A stretch of DNA of 64,000 nucleotides from Arsenicicoccus bolidensis DSM 15745 (GTDB taxonomy: Bacteria; Actinomycetota; Actinomycetes; Actinomycetales; Dermatophilaceae): assembly GCF_000426385.1 (NCBI RefSeq), contig NZ_AUFG01000002.1, forward strand, positions 1 through 64,000. Direction: 5' to 3'. Both the position numbers and the translations under genes were made by a program. Every line of letters starts with the position of its first letter. Position 1 is the first letter of the stretch. The notes under the pieces are model-generated. The model did not search any database and was not told the DNA's origin. It worked only from the letters and a program-made list of their open reading frames with translations. Of the stretch, positions 41,097-48,207 are shown in pieces.

Positions 41097-41906
41097 TCAG
41101 GCGGAGGGCCCGGCGACATCCGGCCCCGGACGCCCCCTCCCCGCACGCGACTCCCGCACCAGGGCCAGGAAGTCGTCGACGTCTCCCGGGGTGACGGTCA
41201 TGCTGCCGGGAGGCTCCTCCCCTGTCAGGTCCTGGATCGCGACCGACAGCCGCTCCATCTCGGCGTCCAGGTGCGACGCGGCGTCCGCGGCGTCCCGCAG
41301 GCCCTGGGCGATCTCGGCCGGGACCTCGTGGTCGTACTTGTAGAAGATCTTGTGCTCCAGGCTCGCCCAGAAGTCCTGCGCACTCGTGCGGAACTGCATC
41401 TCGACGGGCACCTGGACGCTGCCGTCCGAGAGGAACACCGGGATCTCGACGATGGCGTGCAGCGAGCGGTAGCCGCTCGGCTTGGGACTGGCGATGTAGT
41501 CCTTGACCTGGAGGAGCCGGACGTCCGACTGGCGGCAGAGCAGCTCCTGGATCCGGTACACGTCCGGCGTGAAGCTGCACACGACCCGGACCCCGGCGAT
41601 GTCGCGGATCTCCCGCCGGAACTCGTCCAGGCTGGGCCCGCAGCCCGTCTTGCGGGCCTTGGCGATGATGCTCTCCATCGACTTCAGCCGGCTCGAGACG
41701 TGCTCGATCGGGTTGTAACGGTGCAGCTGCTGGAACTCCTGCTGGAGGATGCGAACCTTGGTCTCGATCTCCTGGATCGCGAACTGGTACGCCGTGATGA
41801 ACTTCGTCAGCTCGACGCGGGCCTCGCTGAGCGAGGTCAGGATCTCGGGCAGCTCGGCGGAGACGTCGTCGCCACGGCCCGGACGCTCGGAGAGGGGATC
41901 GTCCAC
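41097..41906 (-). CDS. Small alarmone synthetase ((p)ppGpp synthetase, RelA/SpoT domain)
   Basis: 269 residues. A stand-alone RelA/SpoT nucleotidyltransferase: EIRDIAGVRVVCSF (G-loop region), KDYIASPKPSGYRSLHAIVEIP and VPVEMQFRTSAQDFWASLEHKIFYK are the synthetase signatures. The HD hydrolase, TGS and ACT domains of long RSH proteins are absent, as in RelP/RelQ-type proteins. It makes ppGpp or pppGpp from GTP/GDP and ATP. N-terminal ~60 residues and the C-terminal helix fit RelQ-like tetramers. The GTG at 41906 has TAGTGT six bases upstream, so it is probably leaderless. It stands alone. Confidence 0.9.
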   Translation of the reverse strand: MDDPLSERPGRGDDVSAELPEILTSLSEARVELTKFITAYQFAIQEIETKVRILQQEFQQLHRYNPIEHVSSRLKSMESIIAKARKTGCGPSLDEFRREIRDIAGVRVVCSFTPDVYRIQELLCRQSDVRLLQVKDYIASPKPSGYRSLHAIVEIPVFLSDGSVQVPVEMQFRTSAQDFWASLEHKIFYKYDHEVPAEIAQGLRDAADAASHLDAEMERLSVAIQDLTGEEPPGSMTVTPGDVDDFLALVRESRAGRGRPGPDVAGPSA

Positions 41907-41959
41907 CCGGTCACACTAGACGTGCTCTGCCGGACGTGCGCCAGACCGGTCGCAGTGAC

Positions 41960-44137
41960 TCAGGGCGAGGTGCGCGCCCGCGCGACCCGTCGCAGCGTGG
42001 ACCCGGCGAAGAACGCGACGAACCGGGCGGTGGTCCGAGCCCTGCGGGCACGGGTGAAGCCGCGGCCACGCACGGCGCCCATCAGGCTCAGCAGATCTCG
42101 CCGGCCGATCCGCAGCACGACGGGCAGGGCCGGCCCGGTGCCGTCCTCCCTCTGCACGGTGGCGCGCAGGGTGGTGAGGTCGCGGAGCACGGACGCCGGG
42201 GCCCGGCCGCTCATCGTCTTGCTCCCCGACAACCGCCACGGCTCTCCGGCGTCGCCGTGGAGGTGCAGCTCATAGCTCATCGCCTGCGCACTCCCGTCGG
42301 CAAACAGGGACAGCGTGCCCGCGGCGGGCGCGGAGACCAGGTGCCCCTCCACGTCGACCGTGCCCTCCACCGCGAGCGTGTGGGTGGGGTCGGCGAGGAA
42401 GAGGTCGATGCTGCGCGCCACCGCCGTGAGCTGCATCGTCACGCGCGGCAGGCCCGGCGCCGAGGAGACCATGCGCTCGCTGAAGGTGACGCCGCCTCCG
42501 CTGGTCACGGCCCTGAGCTCGGCGGAGAAGCTCGACGCGGCGTCCTCCGGGACGACCCTCGAGGTGACGTCGGGCCACTCGGGAGCGCGCCAGTGGGGGC
42601 GCCCGTCGCGACGGATGATGGCCTCCAGGGACTGCTCGGCCGCCGCCAGGATGGTCGCCGAGGGGTTCACGCCGGTGGACGCCGGCAGGACCGAGCCGTC
42701 GACCACGAACAGCCCGGGGTATCCGTGAACCTCACCGACCTCGTCCACCACCCCGGTGGCCGCGTCCAGGCCTGGCGGGACGCCGCCGAGGGGATGCACG
42801 GTGGTCGTCCTGCGCAGGAGCGACCAGGTGACGGGGTTGTAGAGCCGGGCGTCGAGCAGGCTGGCCAGCAACGGCCCGACCCGGCGCTGCGAGCGGATCA
42901 GGTGGGTCTGCCAGCGGTTGCGCCAGGAGAGCACGGCCTTGCCGGACCTGTCGAGGCGCAGCGTCCCCTCACCGGAGTCGTGCCCCATCGCGAGCACGGT
43001 GAACATGCGTCGAGGGTCGGGGCCCGCGAACCGGCGCCGCCACCACCTGCGGACCTGCCGGCCGGGCACGATGGCGCCGAAGAGCTCCTGCAGGGCGACG
43101 GGGAACGCGCCGTCCTGCACCTGGTACCAGACCGAGCCCCGCCCCTCGGGCACGTCCAGGATGGTGGTGCTGGTGATCGTCGGTCCGGTCGTCATGTCGC
43201 CGCGCTCCTCGCGCAGCTCGGCGAGGGTCAGGAAGTCGCCGTTGCCGGAGAAGCTGTGCCCGAGGAGCGGCGAGAGGTGCGGGAGGGTGCCGGTGACGTC
43301 ACGCGACCGCAGGAGCAGCTCGGTGGTGGCGACGGCGCCGGCGGCCAGGACGACGCGAGGGGCCCGCCACTCACGCGGGGCGACCGTGGCGTCGCTCGGC
43401 GTCCGCGCCGTGACGACGTAGCCACCGTCGACCGGCGTGACGGCCGTGACCTCGGCGTCGGTGATGCTGCGCGCGCCGTGCGCCTCGGCTACGGCGAGGT
43501 AGGTGACGTCCAGGGAGTTCTTGGCCCCCTGGTTGCAGCCGAGGACGCACTCCCCGACGAAGGAGCAGCCGCGCCGAGGCACCCCGTGACGATTCGCGCG
43601 CCATACCTCCGGGTCGCCGAAGGTCACGGCCAGGTTGGGACGCACCGTCGCGTCCGGGCGGCCACGCAGGGCCATCAGCTGCTCGACCAGGACGGTGCGC
43701 GGCGTCGGCTCCCCCGTCCTCGGGTCGTCTCCCACCGGGGACACGTCGAGCATGTGGGCGGCCAGGTCGTAGTAGGGGTCCAGCCCGGCCCGGCGCAGAT
43801 GGGCCGGCCAGCGCTCGCTGAACGCGGCGTCGAAGGGCCGGGCGAAGACGTTGGCGTAGGCGAGCGATCCACCTCCCCAGCCGGCGACCTGCACGGCGAG
43901 CATTCCCTTGAGCCAGCGGATGTCGTAGAGCCCCTGGCCGATCCGCCACAACCACCCGGCCGCCAGCCGGGGATCCCGGGGGAAGTCGCCTGGCCCCCAA
44001 CGCCGTCCACGCTCCAGGACGATCACGGTGGAGCCCGCCTGGGCGAGCCGGGCCTCCGCGACCGCACCGCCGAAGCCGCTGCCGACGACGATCACGTCGG
44101 CGTCGAAGGCGTCGAAGGTGCCGAAGGTGTCAGGCAT
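41960..44137 (-). CDS. GMC-type FAD oxidoreductase (cholesterol-oxidase-like) with C-terminal extension
   Basis: 725 residues. FAD-binding ADVIVVGSGFGGAVAEARLAQAG at the N-terminus and ERGRRWGPGDFP are typical of the bacterial cholesterol-oxidase/ChoD group of GMC enzymes. The C-terminal GMC motif TVHPLGG...VVDGSVLPASTGVNPSATILAAAEQSLEAI lies at about 470-540. After it come ~185 extra residues with a beta-rich, lipocalin-like pattern (THTLAVEGTVDVEGHLVSAPAAGTLSLF) and a basic end. The oxidised substrate is unknown; sterols are only one possibility. GGAGGAGG precedes the ATG. It is divergent from the OsmC gene. Confidence 0.85.
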   Translation of the reverse strand: MPDTFGTFDAFDADVIVVGSGFGGAVAEARLAQAGSTVIVLERGRRWGPGDFPRDPRLAAGWLWRIGQGLYDIRWLKGMLAVQVAGWGGGSLAYANVFARPFDAAFSERWPAHLRRAGLDPYYDLAAHMLDVSPVGDDPRTGEPTPRTVLVEQLMALRGRPDATVRPNLAVTFGDPEVWRANRHGVPRRGCSFVGECVLGCNQGAKNSLDVTYLAVAEAHGARSITDAEVTAVTPVDGGYVVTARTPSDATVAPREWRAPRVVLAAGAVATTELLLRSRDVTGTLPHLSPLLGHSFSGNGDFLTLAELREERGDMTTGPTITSTTILDVPEGRGSVWYQVQDGAFPVALQELFGAIVPGRQVRRWWRRRFAGPDPRRMFTVLAMGHDSGEGTLRLDRSGKAVLSWRNRWQTHLIRSQRRVGPLLASLLDARLYNPVTWSLLRRTTTVHPLGGVPPGLDAATGVVDEVGEVHGYPGLFVVDGSVLPASTGVNPSATILAAAEQSLEAIIRRDGRPHWRAPEWPDVTSRVVPEDAASSFSAELRAVTSGGGVTFSERMVSSAPGLPRVTMQLTAVARSIDLFLADPTHTLAVEGTVDVEGHLVSAPAAGTLSLFADGSAQAMSYELHLHGDAGEPWRLSGSKTMSGRAPASVLRDLTTLRATVQREDGTGPALPVVLRIGRRDLLSLMGAVRGRGFTRARRARTTARFVAFFAGSTLRRVARARTSP

Positions 44138-44285
44138 GGCTCGCCTCCTCCCAGCGGGTCCCCTCCCACGGTAGACCTGCCTGCTGAGGGTGGGGAGGGG
44201 CCTCGGGCACCGCGTCGGCGTGGCACCGTGGCAGGTGCGAAGGCACATCACGGTGCTGGTCGCAGAGGGCGCAGGAGGACCTTGG

Positions 44286-44858
44286 ATGACCACGCACGAC
44301 CACACCTACGACCTGACCGTGACGTGGACCGGCAACCGGGGCACCGGGACCGGCTCGTATGCCGGGTACGCCCGCGACCACGAGGTCAGCGCAGCGGGCC
44401 CGACCCCCATCGCGGGGTCCGCCGACCCGGCCTTTCGCGGCGACCCGTCCCGCTGGAACCCCGAGCAGCTGCTCGTCGCCTCGCTCGCCCAGTGCCACAT
44501 GCTCTGGTACCTCCACCTCGCGGCGCAGGCGGGGGTCACGGTGGTGGCGTACGAGGACCACCCGCACGGCGTGATGAGGACCGGGGCGGACGGTGCGGGG
44601 CAGTTCGAGCGGGTCACCCTGCGGCCACAGGCCACCGTCACGGCCGGCAGCGACGTCGACCTGGCTCGGCGGCTGCACGCTGACGTGCCCGGCCTGTGCT
44701 TCATCGCGCGGTCGGTGAGCTTCCCGGTCGACCACGAGCCCGAGATCCTGGTCGCGCGCGAGCCCGGGTCCGAGGCCGGGTCCGAGACCGCGCCACCGGA
44801 GCCGGCCGCGGCTAGGGTCGAGGAGGCAGTACGTCCCGCACCGCAGGAGAAGCACTGA
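44286..44858 (+). CDS. OsmC/Ohr-family peroxiredoxin-like protein
   Basis: 190 residues. The block WNPEQLLVASLAQCHMLWYLH (Cys70) and LCFIARSVSFPV (Cys138) carry the two reactive cysteines of OsmC-type organic hydroperoxide reductases. N-terminal residues include the TWTGNRGTGTGSYAGYARDH strand pattern of this subgroup. It would use dithiol reductants to detoxify organic peroxides in the cytoplasm. A Pro/Glu/Ala-rich tail of ~35 residues is extra. AGGAGG lies 7 nt before the ATG. The next gene begins one base after its stop. Confidence 0.88.
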   Translation: MTTHDHTYDLTVTWTGNRGTGTGSYAGYARDHEVSAAGPTPIAGSADPAFRGDPSRWNPEQLLVASLAQCHMLWYLHLAAQAGVTVVAYEDHPHGVMRTGADGAGQFERVTLRPQATVTAGSDVDLARRLHADVPGLCFIARSVSFPVDHEPEILVAREPGSEAGSETAPPEPAAARVEEAVRPAPQEKH

Positions 44859-44859
44859 C

Positions 44860-45150
44860 ATGAGCGACGTCCAGGTCACCGACAACGCCGACGAGCACCG
44901 CTACGAGGCCCGGATCGACGGGGAGCTGGCGGGTTTCGCCGAGTACCTCCTCACCGACGAGCTCGTCGTGTTCACCCACACCGAGGTGGACCCGGCCTAC
45001 GAGGGCAAGGGGGTCGGCAGCGCCCTGGCGCGCTACGGCCTCGACGACGTGCGCGAGCAGGGGACGCGCAAGGTGATGCCGCAGTGCCCGTTCATCAAGG
45101 GGTGGATCGAGCGGCACCGCGACTACGTGCCGCTCGTCTACGGCGCTTGA
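44860..45150 (+). CDS. Small GNAT-like N-acetyltransferase (YjdJ/CG type)
   Basis: 96 residues. The compact GNAT variant with VFTHTEVDPAYEGKGVGSALARYGLDDVREQGTRKVMPQCPFIKGWIERH: the Q/R-x-x-G-x-G/A acetyl-CoA loop reads EGKGVGSAL, and the Cys-Pro-Phe block is the hallmark of this ~95-residue subfamily. Function unknown. The start is one base after the osmC-family stop, so the pair is co-translated. Confidence 0.88.
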   Translation: MSDVQVTDNADEHRYEARIDGELAGFAEYLLTDELVVFTHTEVDPAYEGKGVGSALARYGLDDVREQGTRKVMPQCPFIKGWIERHRDYVPLVYGA

Positions 45151-45226
45151 CGTCAGGTCCACGTGAGGTGATCGGCTGGTCTCCCGAGCCGCTTACGGCG
45201 ACGCCACCGCACCCGCAGGAGACGCC

Positions 45227-46177
45227 ATGACCTGGACCATCGACGACGACACCGTCCGCGCCCTGCTCACGCCCGGCGACGCCGTCGGCTGGATGGAGGA
45301 GGCCCTCGCCCGCCACCACGCCGGCACCCTCGAGGCGCCACCTCGTCTGGCAGCGCCGCTCGGGGGTGGCCGGCTCGTCCTCACCGCCGGGCACAGCGGG
45401 GACGAGTTCTACGGCTACCGCACCTACGACACCCTCCCCACGACCTCCGACGAGCAGGTCACTGTCGCGCACGACACGACGACCGGGCGCGTGCTGGCCG
45501 TGCACGTCGGGCATGCCCTCGGGGCGTGCTGGACCGGCGCTCTGGGCGGGGTGGCCACGCGGCACCTCGGGCCTGGGAGCGATGACGTGACCGTGGGGAT
45601 CGTCGGCGCCGGGACGCAGGCGTGGGCGCAGCTCTGGGCCCTCACGGCGAGCCTCACCCCGAGCGCCGTGCGCGTGACCTCCCGCACGCCGGCGGGCCGC
45701 GAGGCGTTCGCCGACCGCGCCCGGCGCGAGCTGGGGCTCTCCGTCGAGGCCGTCGCGTCGCCCCGGGATGCCGTCGCCGGTGCGGACGTCGTCATCCTGG
45801 CCACCTCCAGCAGCTCCCCCGTCATCGACGCCGCCTGGCTCGACCCCGACGTGCTCGTGATCACCGTGGGGCCCAAGCAGGTGGGGCGCGCCGAGCTCGC
45901 GGTGGACCTCGTAGCGTGCGCCGACCTGGTGGTCACGGACTCGCCGGCCCAGCTGCGGGCCTACGACCCGCCGGCGCTCGTGGCCGACGCCGGGATGGCC
46001 GACCGCGTGGCGTCGCTCGGGGAGATCGTGGCCGCGTCGGGAGGGCCGGCAGCAGAGGGTTCGACAGGGCCGCAGCGTCGCGGGCGGCGCGTCTACCTGT
46101 CCGTCGGCCTGGCCGGCACCGAGGTGCACCTCCTCGGTCGCCTCTGGGAGCAGCACGGGCGACAGGCCCCGGTATGA
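45227..46177 (+). CDS. Ornithine cyclodeaminase/mu-crystallin family protein
   Basis: 316 residues. The N-terminal barrel includes a GHALGACWTGALGGVATRHLG segment. The NAD-binding Rossmann motif VGIVGAGTQAWAQLWAL (about 124-140) follows. Family members include ornithine cyclodeaminase, alanine dehydrogenase and ketimine reductase. The active-site lysine expected in the N-terminal part (a G-K or R-K motif) is not obvious here, so the activity is uncertain. A GGAG ribosome site precedes the ATG. The TGA stop at 46175-46177 is formed by the GTATGA edge of repeat A3. Confidence 0.82.
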   Translation: MTWTIDDDTVRALLTPGDAVGWMEEALARHHAGTLEAPPRLAAPLGGGRLVLTAGHSGDEFYGYRTYDTLPTTSDEQVTVAHDTTTGRVLAVHVGHALGACWTGALGGVATRHLGPGSDDVTVGIVGAGTQAWAQLWALTASLTPSAVRVTSRTPAGREAFADRARRELGLSVEAVASPRDAVAGADVVILATSSSSPVIDAAWLDPDVLVITVGPKQVGRAELAVDLVACADLVVTDSPAQLRAYDPPALVADAGMADRVASLGEIVAASGGPAAEGSTGPQRRGRRVYLSVGLAGTEVHLLGRLWEQHGRQAPV

Positions 46178-46230
46178 CGCCACGCCGCCGCCTCGCGGTG
46201 ATCTGCGAGGCGGCGGCGCTCCGGCATACG
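46171..46230. repeat. Family A palindromic repeat, copy A3
   Basis: A perfect 14-bp stem, CGCCGCCGCCTCGC (46183-46196) with GCGAGGCGGCGGCG (46205-46218), is framed by GGTATGACGC and CCGGCATACG. The GTATGA supplies the stop codon of the preceding gene. Confidence 0.85.
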
Positions 46231-46246
46231 GCCTCGAGCCCCAGAC

Positions 46247-46292
46247 ATCGCGGAGACCTGGGCACCGTGCTCGGTGCCCAGGTTTCCGCGAT
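46247..46292. repeat. Family D hairpin, copy D1
   Basis: ATCGCGGAGACCTGGGCACC (46247-46266) and GGTGCCCAGGTTTCCGCGAT (46273-46292) pair over 20 bp with one mismatch around a 6-nt loop. It follows A3 directly. A remnant of family B (ATCCGCCTGAGGCAGGTCAG) follows at 46306-46325. Confidence 0.85.
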
Positions 46293-46322
46293 CCCGAACC
46301 GGCAGGATCCGCCTGAGGCAGG

Positions 46323-46865
46323 TCAGGAGCCGGAGCCGGCCATCTGACGACCCGTCTCGAGGTAGGTCTTCATGCCGGCCAGCACCCACGGCCAGCCGCC
46401 GCCACCCTGCGCCGCGTCGCCGCTGCCCTCGATGTCCTGCGCGGTATTGGGCGCGCCCGTGCAGTCGTGCGTGAGGGTGAGCGCCGTGAGGGGGCCGTCA
46501 TACTCCGTGAGCTCCCAGGTCAGGGTCGTCTCCTGCTGGTGCCACGCGGCGATCCAGCTCTGGACGAGCCTGCGGGGCGGGTCGGACTCCAGGACGCGTC
46601 CGGTGACGGCGATGTCGCCCATCCCCATCTGCTTCATCTCCTCGGTCGTGTGGCTGACGTAGTCGCCGCCGTCGCGAAGGTCGTACTCGACGATGCCGCC
46701 GTAGCCGTACTTGGTGCTGAGCTCCGGCGTCGTGATGGCATCCCACACGCGCTGGGCGGGGGCCTCGATGTAGACCCGGAAGACCTGGATCTCGGGGGCC
46801 TGGCGCTCGGTCGTGGCGGTGCCGGCGGTGCTGGTGGTGGTGCTGGTGGTCTGGGTGTCGCTCAT
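46323..46865 (-). CDS. SRPBCC/AHSA1-domain protein
   Basis: 180 residues. After a ~22-residue Thr/Ser-rich lead, IQVFRVYIEAPAQRVWDAITTPELSTKYGYGGIVEYDLRDGGDYVSH is the start of the AHSA1 (START-like) fold. RRLVQSWIAAWHQQETTLTWELTEYDGPLTALTLTHD matches its central strands and ends in the family's long C-terminal helix (GGGGWPWVLAGMKTYLETG). Such proteins bind hydrophobic ligands. The ATG overlaps the upstream ArsR stop (ATGA), a common ArsR-AHSA1 pairing in actinobacteria. The ligand is unknown. Confidence 0.87.
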   Translation of the reverse strand: MSDTQTTSTTTSTAGTATTERQAPEIQVFRVYIEAPAQRVWDAITTPELSTKYGYGGIVEYDLRDGGDYVSHTTEEMKQMGMGDIAVTGRVLESDPPRRLVQSWIAAWHQQETTLTWELTEYDGPLTALTLTHDCTGAPNTAQDIEGSGDAAQGGGGWPWVLAGMKTYLETGRQMAGSGS

Positions 46866-47191
46866 GGGGATTCCTCCAGTGATCGTTTGAGGTCGATGAG
46901 TGCTGAGACGTGGTGCTGGGTGTACTTGTCGATCCAGCGGTCGTGGATCAACCGGATGGGGACGGGGTTGAGATGGTGCAGCTTGGTCCGCCCCTGCTTG
47001 CGGGTCGTGACCAGCCCGGCGTCCTCGAGGATCCGCAGGTGCTTGGCCACGCCGTATCTCGTCATCTCGGTGCGTCGCGCGACGACGGCCTCCAGCTCGC
47101 CCTGGGTCCGACCGTCCTGGTCGAAGAGGGCGTCGAGGAGCAGCCGCCGCGTCGGGTCGGCCAGCGCCTTGAACACCAGGTCGTCATCCAC
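46862..47191 (-). CDS. ArsR-family transcriptional regulator
   Basis: 109 residues. The winged-helix core DLVFKALADPTRRLLLDALFDQDGRTQGELEA...MTRYGVAKHLRILEDAGLVTTRKQGRTKLHHLNPVPI is typical of ArsR/SmtB proteins that lack metal-binding cysteines. The partner gene is an AHSA1 protein. GTG at 47191 is chosen since TATGGT lies six bases before it (a leaderless start). An upstream TTG at 47227 is actually the -35 hexamer. Between -35 and -10 lies a perfect palindrome, AGGTGAC-N6-GTCACCT, the likely autoregulatory operator. Confidence 0.9.
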   Translation of the reverse strand: MDDDLVFKALADPTRRLLLDALFDQDGRTQGELEAVVARRTEMTRYGVAKHLRILEDAGLVTTRKQGRTKLHHLNPVPIRLIHDRWIDKYTQHHVSALIDLKRSLEESP

Positions 47192-47197
47192 ACCTCG

Positions 47198-47227
47198 ACC
47201 ATAGGTGACCAAAAAGTCACCTGTCAA
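47198..47227 (-). promoter_or_regulatory. Promoter and ArsR operator
   Basis: On the minus strand, TTGACA (47227-47222) and TATGGT (47203-47198) are 18 nt apart, and the GTG start follows six bases later. AGGTGAC (47222-47216, minus) and GTCACCT (47209-47203) form a perfect 7-bp inverted repeat filling the spacer. Bound ArsR would block polymerase. Confidence 0.8.
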
Positions 47228-47254
47228 GGGATAGCGCGTCGCACGTGCGACGTC

Positions 47255-47345
47255 AGCGCTCCGAGCGCGAGAGATGCCCGCCCGTATGACGGGCCCGCCG
47301 CGTCGCGGGGACCTGGGATGCGCCGGGGCGCGCCGGCATACCGGC
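47255..47345. repeat. Family A extended repeat, copy A4
   Basis: A ~90-bp element: AGCGCTCCGAGCGCGAGAGA, then CGTATGACGGGCCCGCCGCG (47283-47302), a middle segment ATGCGCCGGGGCG and the end CCGGCATACCGG. It is nearly the same over its whole length as A5 (47980-48066), including the left flank. Confidence 0.8.
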
Positions 47346-47387
47346 GTCGCTCGAGGTGGGTCGGCCGAACCAGGTCAGGGCGCCAGG

Positions 47388-47891
47388 TCAGGCCGTGATG
47401 ACGCGGGTGCCGGCGACCCGATCGTGGGGCGGGCGTCCAGCCCCGGCCACCGTCATCGCGACCATCACGACGAGGAGCACGTCCACGAGGATCGTGCCTC
47501 CCATCGCCACCGCGTCGCCGCCGTCGAGGCGACCGCTCGCTGCGCTGAACGCGACCAGGTGACCCAGCGACCAGGGGATCGCGATCTTGGCGGTGTTGCG
47601 CGCGAGCGCCCTGCCGATCCCGGGCGTTCCCGAACCCGTCGTGACCCGCAGGCCCTCGCGCCGCTTCCCCCAGGTCGCGGCGCTCGGGCCCGACTCGGCA
47701 CGAGCCGCGATCAGGGTGGCGAGCACCGGCGGCACGGAGCTCAGGATCCCGAGGAAGACAGGGTGGTCCGACCACCCGTTCATGACGGCGACGACGCCGA
47801 TCGGCACCGTCGCGACCGCGATCGCGAGATAGCCGAGGCAGTCCCGCCCGTACGCACGGGCCCGTCGTAGCGCAAGCGGGTGCAGGTGCAT
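47388..47891 (-). CDS. RDD-like small integral membrane protein
   Basis: 167 residues with four hydrophobic segments. The stretch SAATWGKRREGLRVTTGSGTPGIGRALARNTAKIAIPWSLGHLVAF resembles RDD-family proteins (G-K-R-x-x-G-L-R-V, then R-N-x-x-K-x-x-P-W). The N-terminal RDD triplet is not clear. RDD proteins are of mostly unknown function; a few are Na+/H+ transport-linked. The gene lies between repeat copies A4 and A5, with GGGGTG before the ATG. Confidence 0.62.
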   Translation of the reverse strand: MHLHPLALRRARAYGRDCLGYLAIAVATVPIGVVAVMNGWSDHPVFLGILSSVPPVLATLIAARAESGPSAATWGKRREGLRVTTGSGTPGIGRALARNTAKIAIPWSLGHLVAFSAASGRLDGGDAVAMGGTILVDVLLVVMVAMTVAGAGRPPHDRVAGTRVITA

Positions 47892-47979
47892 GGTTCACCC
47901 CACGGTCGGTCGGGAGGGTCCGGGCACCCAGCCTACGCACGCCGGGCGGTGCCGGGGAGGGGCTCATCCGGGCCGGTTC

Positions 47980-48066
47980 AGCGCTCCCAGCGCGACAGAC
48001 ACACGGCCGTATGGCGGGCCCGCCGCCTCGCGGGGATCGGTGATGCGCCGGGCGGTCGGCATACGA
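47980..48066. repeat. Family A extended repeat, copy A5
   Basis: AGCGCTCCCAGCGCGACAGA, then CGTATGGCGGGCCCGCCGCC (48006-48025), TCGCGGGGATCGGTGATGCG and the end TCGGCATACGAG. It matches A4 over ~85 bp with few differences. Confidence 0.85.
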
Positions 48067-48078
48067 GATCGGCCCCGA

Positions 48079-48118
48079 GCGCGGAGACCTGGGCACCATG
48101 CACGGTGCCCAGGTCTCC
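48079..48118. repeat. Family D hairpin, copy D2
   Basis: GCGGAGACCTGGGCACC (48079-48095) and GGTGCCCAGGTCTCCGC (48102-48118) form a perfect 17-bp stem with a 6-nt loop. Same stem as D1; again directly after a family A copy. Confidence 0.9.
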
Positions 48119-48137
48119 GCAATCTTGGCGTGGGACA

Positions 48138-48207
48138 GATCCGCCTGGGTTCGACACATCAGCCTGGCGTGCCAACCCAGGCGGACCTGACTACCTGAGG
48201 TAGGTCA
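48138..48207. repeat. Family B repeat, copy B4 (compound)
   Basis: GATCCGCCTGGGTT is followed by CACATCAGCCTGGCGTGCCA and ACCCAGGCGGACCTGACTAC, ending CTGAGGTAGGTCA. AACCCAGGCGGA is the inverse of TCCGCCTGGGTT. The final TCA (48205-48207) is the complement of the paaN stop codon. The interval 47892-48204 contains only A5, D2 and B4. Confidence 0.8.

Noticed and set aside
40832-41194. Frame with CEFC and CSSC pairs as a zinc-finger or HNH gene
   Set aside because: No start signal, poor codon pattern, runs into the alarmone synthetase in antisense, and lies in inverted repeats. Kept only as a note in the structured region.
46171-48207. Insertion sequence or transposon
   Set aside because: No transposase gene, no clear terminal inverted repeats or target-site duplications around the cassette; only repeat modules are seen.
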